DNA of 64,000 nucleotides, from contig NC_084759.1 in assembly GCF_028858725.1 (NCBI RefSeq), positions 135,886,171 through 135,950,170 of the forward strand, read 5' to 3'. Made by a program: the position numbers and the translations under genes. The notes under the pieces were generated by a model. The model was not told where the DNA came from, made no database searches, and worked only from the letters and a program-made list of their open reading frames with translations. This document shows, one piece after another, positions 62,791-64,000 of this stretch (position 1 is its first letter; the number at the start of each line of letters is the position of its first letter). Origin of the DNA: Colius striatus. Lineage: Eukaryota > Chordata > Aves > Coliiformes > Coliidae.

Positions 62791-63859
62791 TCATTTCTGC
62801 GGGGTTTTTTTCTGCTATAAGCAAATGAAGAACCTCATTCTGCATTCCACTGACCCCCTAAAATCCCCTTGACTGTCAACGAATATCTGGAGTCCAAATG
62901 AATACAGAATTAATCCTTAAGGCTGGACAGCAAAACAGGTCAGGGAACCATCCCTACCACAAAAGTCATTGTAGAAATGTTGCAGCAGGTCAGTTGAAAC
63001 TAGGCTGCACTTTACTACTGGTTCTGTAAAACACATTTTATTTTCAGATCAATTTCCCTTAACCAGCTCTTGTCTACAGTACAGCACTAGCATAGCTATA
63101 AGTGCAATGACTTAAACTATCCTGAAAACACCTACAACAGGTAGGTCCATCCACACTCAGTAGCGGGACATTCCTATAACACTCTTCTGACTAGATTCTT
63201 TGCACTCTTCACTCTTCCGAGAGTGGTTAGAGGAGTTGATGGTACTCAGCTCCTGGGGCTTTTAAGCCCTTTTCTTTTTCTTCCATTGGGAAAAAAAAAT
63301 ATAAAGAAACAAAGAAAGTCAACAGCACACACATGCTCTCCTACACACACTCCTCCCCCCAAAACAGAGAGGAAAGGAAAAAAAAATAAAAGGAAACTTG
63401 TACGAGGTGCCAGTCTGGAATGAAATGGATTTTTGAACAGACAGTCATATTTGGCACTGTCAGCAAAAGCTTGTGGGTGGCCCTGTGTCTCTCCGAGCCC
63501 TAATGCCCTTTTTACATTGGTCATTTAAAAATGTCCCCCAAAAAGTTTGGCTGTGCTGCTTCTGGCATTATTTTCACAATGCTGCTGAATGGACTCAGTG
63601 AAGAGATTCACTGCCATCACCCCAGTTCCACAAAGCACTATACATTAAGGATATATTCCATTTGGCCTTCAAGTAGCATTTTTATGGTCCATCCAGATCC
63701 ACAATTATTTTCCCTTTAAAAAGAATCAACAGAAAATATAACTCTCTGTTGGAGAGCATGGAAATTAAAAACTATTGGATCTCCCAAACGGACTCCCTCT
63801 GATCCTCAGGCAGAAGGCTGGATTAAAGGGTCCTCACATGGTTCTAGCTGCATTCTCAG
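62791..63859. other. non-coding spacer
   Basis: No gene recognised. 63285-63395 is purine-rich with A-runs and a short CACACAC stretch. Frames at 63223-63524 overlap on both strands and translate simple sequence. Confidence 0.6.
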
Positions 63860-64000
63860 TACACCACTTTTATGAAGAAACCAGAGCTGTAGAAATTCCT
63901 CTGGCATGGCGTGGAATCCAGAATCGGGCAAGACATTGTCATAGTAATGATGGCTAATAAACTTCCCGTGCAGGTCCACCGAGAATGGCCAGAAGCCATA
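63860..64000 (-). other. open, CpG-containing sequence cut by the window edge
   Basis: Two minus-strand frames run in from the window end. One stays open from 64000 to a stop at about 63806 and reads, in part, YGFWPFSVDLHGKF then HYYDNVLPDSGFHAMPEEF. The other begins with an ATG at 63997-63999 and reads MASGHSRWTCTGSLLAII, open to about 63856. The composition is mixed, with four or more CpG in about 100 bp, unusual for this window. I recognise neither product. It may be an exon edge, a conserved element or chance; the truncation prevents a decision. Confidence 0.2.

Noticed and set aside
1..64000. tRNA, 5S, U6, 7SK or Y RNA genes or pseudogenes
   Set aside because: Scanned by eye for A/B-box and typical snRNA words; no ordered match found.
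1..64000. CRISPR array, insertion sequence, operon or other prokaryotic feature
   Set aside because: No regularly spaced repeats and no dense long frames; the repeats are avian retroelements.

Overview
This window looks like a stretch of bird nuclear chromosome: AT-rich (by eye roughly 37-40% GC), almost entirely non-coding, and gene-poor. The bird assignment rests on the repeats. There are several CR1 (chicken-repeat-1) LINE copies, most of them 5'-truncated. Their 3' ends carry the CR1 ending (a GGTTGGACTAGATGATCTT-type block, then ATTCTRTG octamers). There is also one LTR of a type I recognise as widespread in bird genomes. Nothing bacterial is present: no operons, no ribosome-binding-site-led genes, no CRISPR array. 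I recognise no complete host gene, and no tRNA, rRNA or snRNA. Family assignments are from memory; no search was run.

Layout. 1-3320 is AT-rich spacer with one open, splice-flanked segment on the minus strand (673-1056) that may be an exon of an unidentified gene. 3321-5126 is the most informative locus: an LTR split in two by a 5'-truncated CR1 (3591-4804) carrying a decayed reverse-transcriptase reading frame, with a possible 6-bp duplication at the junctions. 5127-16835 is mostly unannotated, with a short CR1 tail at 13093 and several homopolymers. 16836-23520 is the repeat-rich part: a CR1 tail (16836-17062), a MIR-like SINE remnant (about 18357), a very old CR1 (about 19960-20290), the largest CR1 (20872-21925, minus strand, broken RT), and an old CR1/L2-like tail (about 23311-23520). 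23521-45094 is long gene-desert sequence with small tandem repeats, a perfect palindrome (24139-24161), a CR1 tail (37771-37851) and a MIR-like piece (43283-43345). 45095-45680 is an old antisense CR1 that explains a 182-codon open frame there. 45681-64000 is again mostly spacer, with one more CR1 tail (58145-58210), a long but composition-poor ATG frame (60907-61479), and higher-complexity sequence near the right edge (62340-62790, 63860-64000) that could be conserved regulatory or exonic DNA.

Best reading: an intergenic or deep intronic region of an avian chromosome, shaped by at least three ages of CR1 insertion plus one LTR insertion. I did not find a convincing new biological system. The points most worth a second look are the nested LTR/CR1 insertion, the possible exon at 673-1056, the open sequence at the right edge, and a few non-repetitive blocks that may be conserved enhancers.
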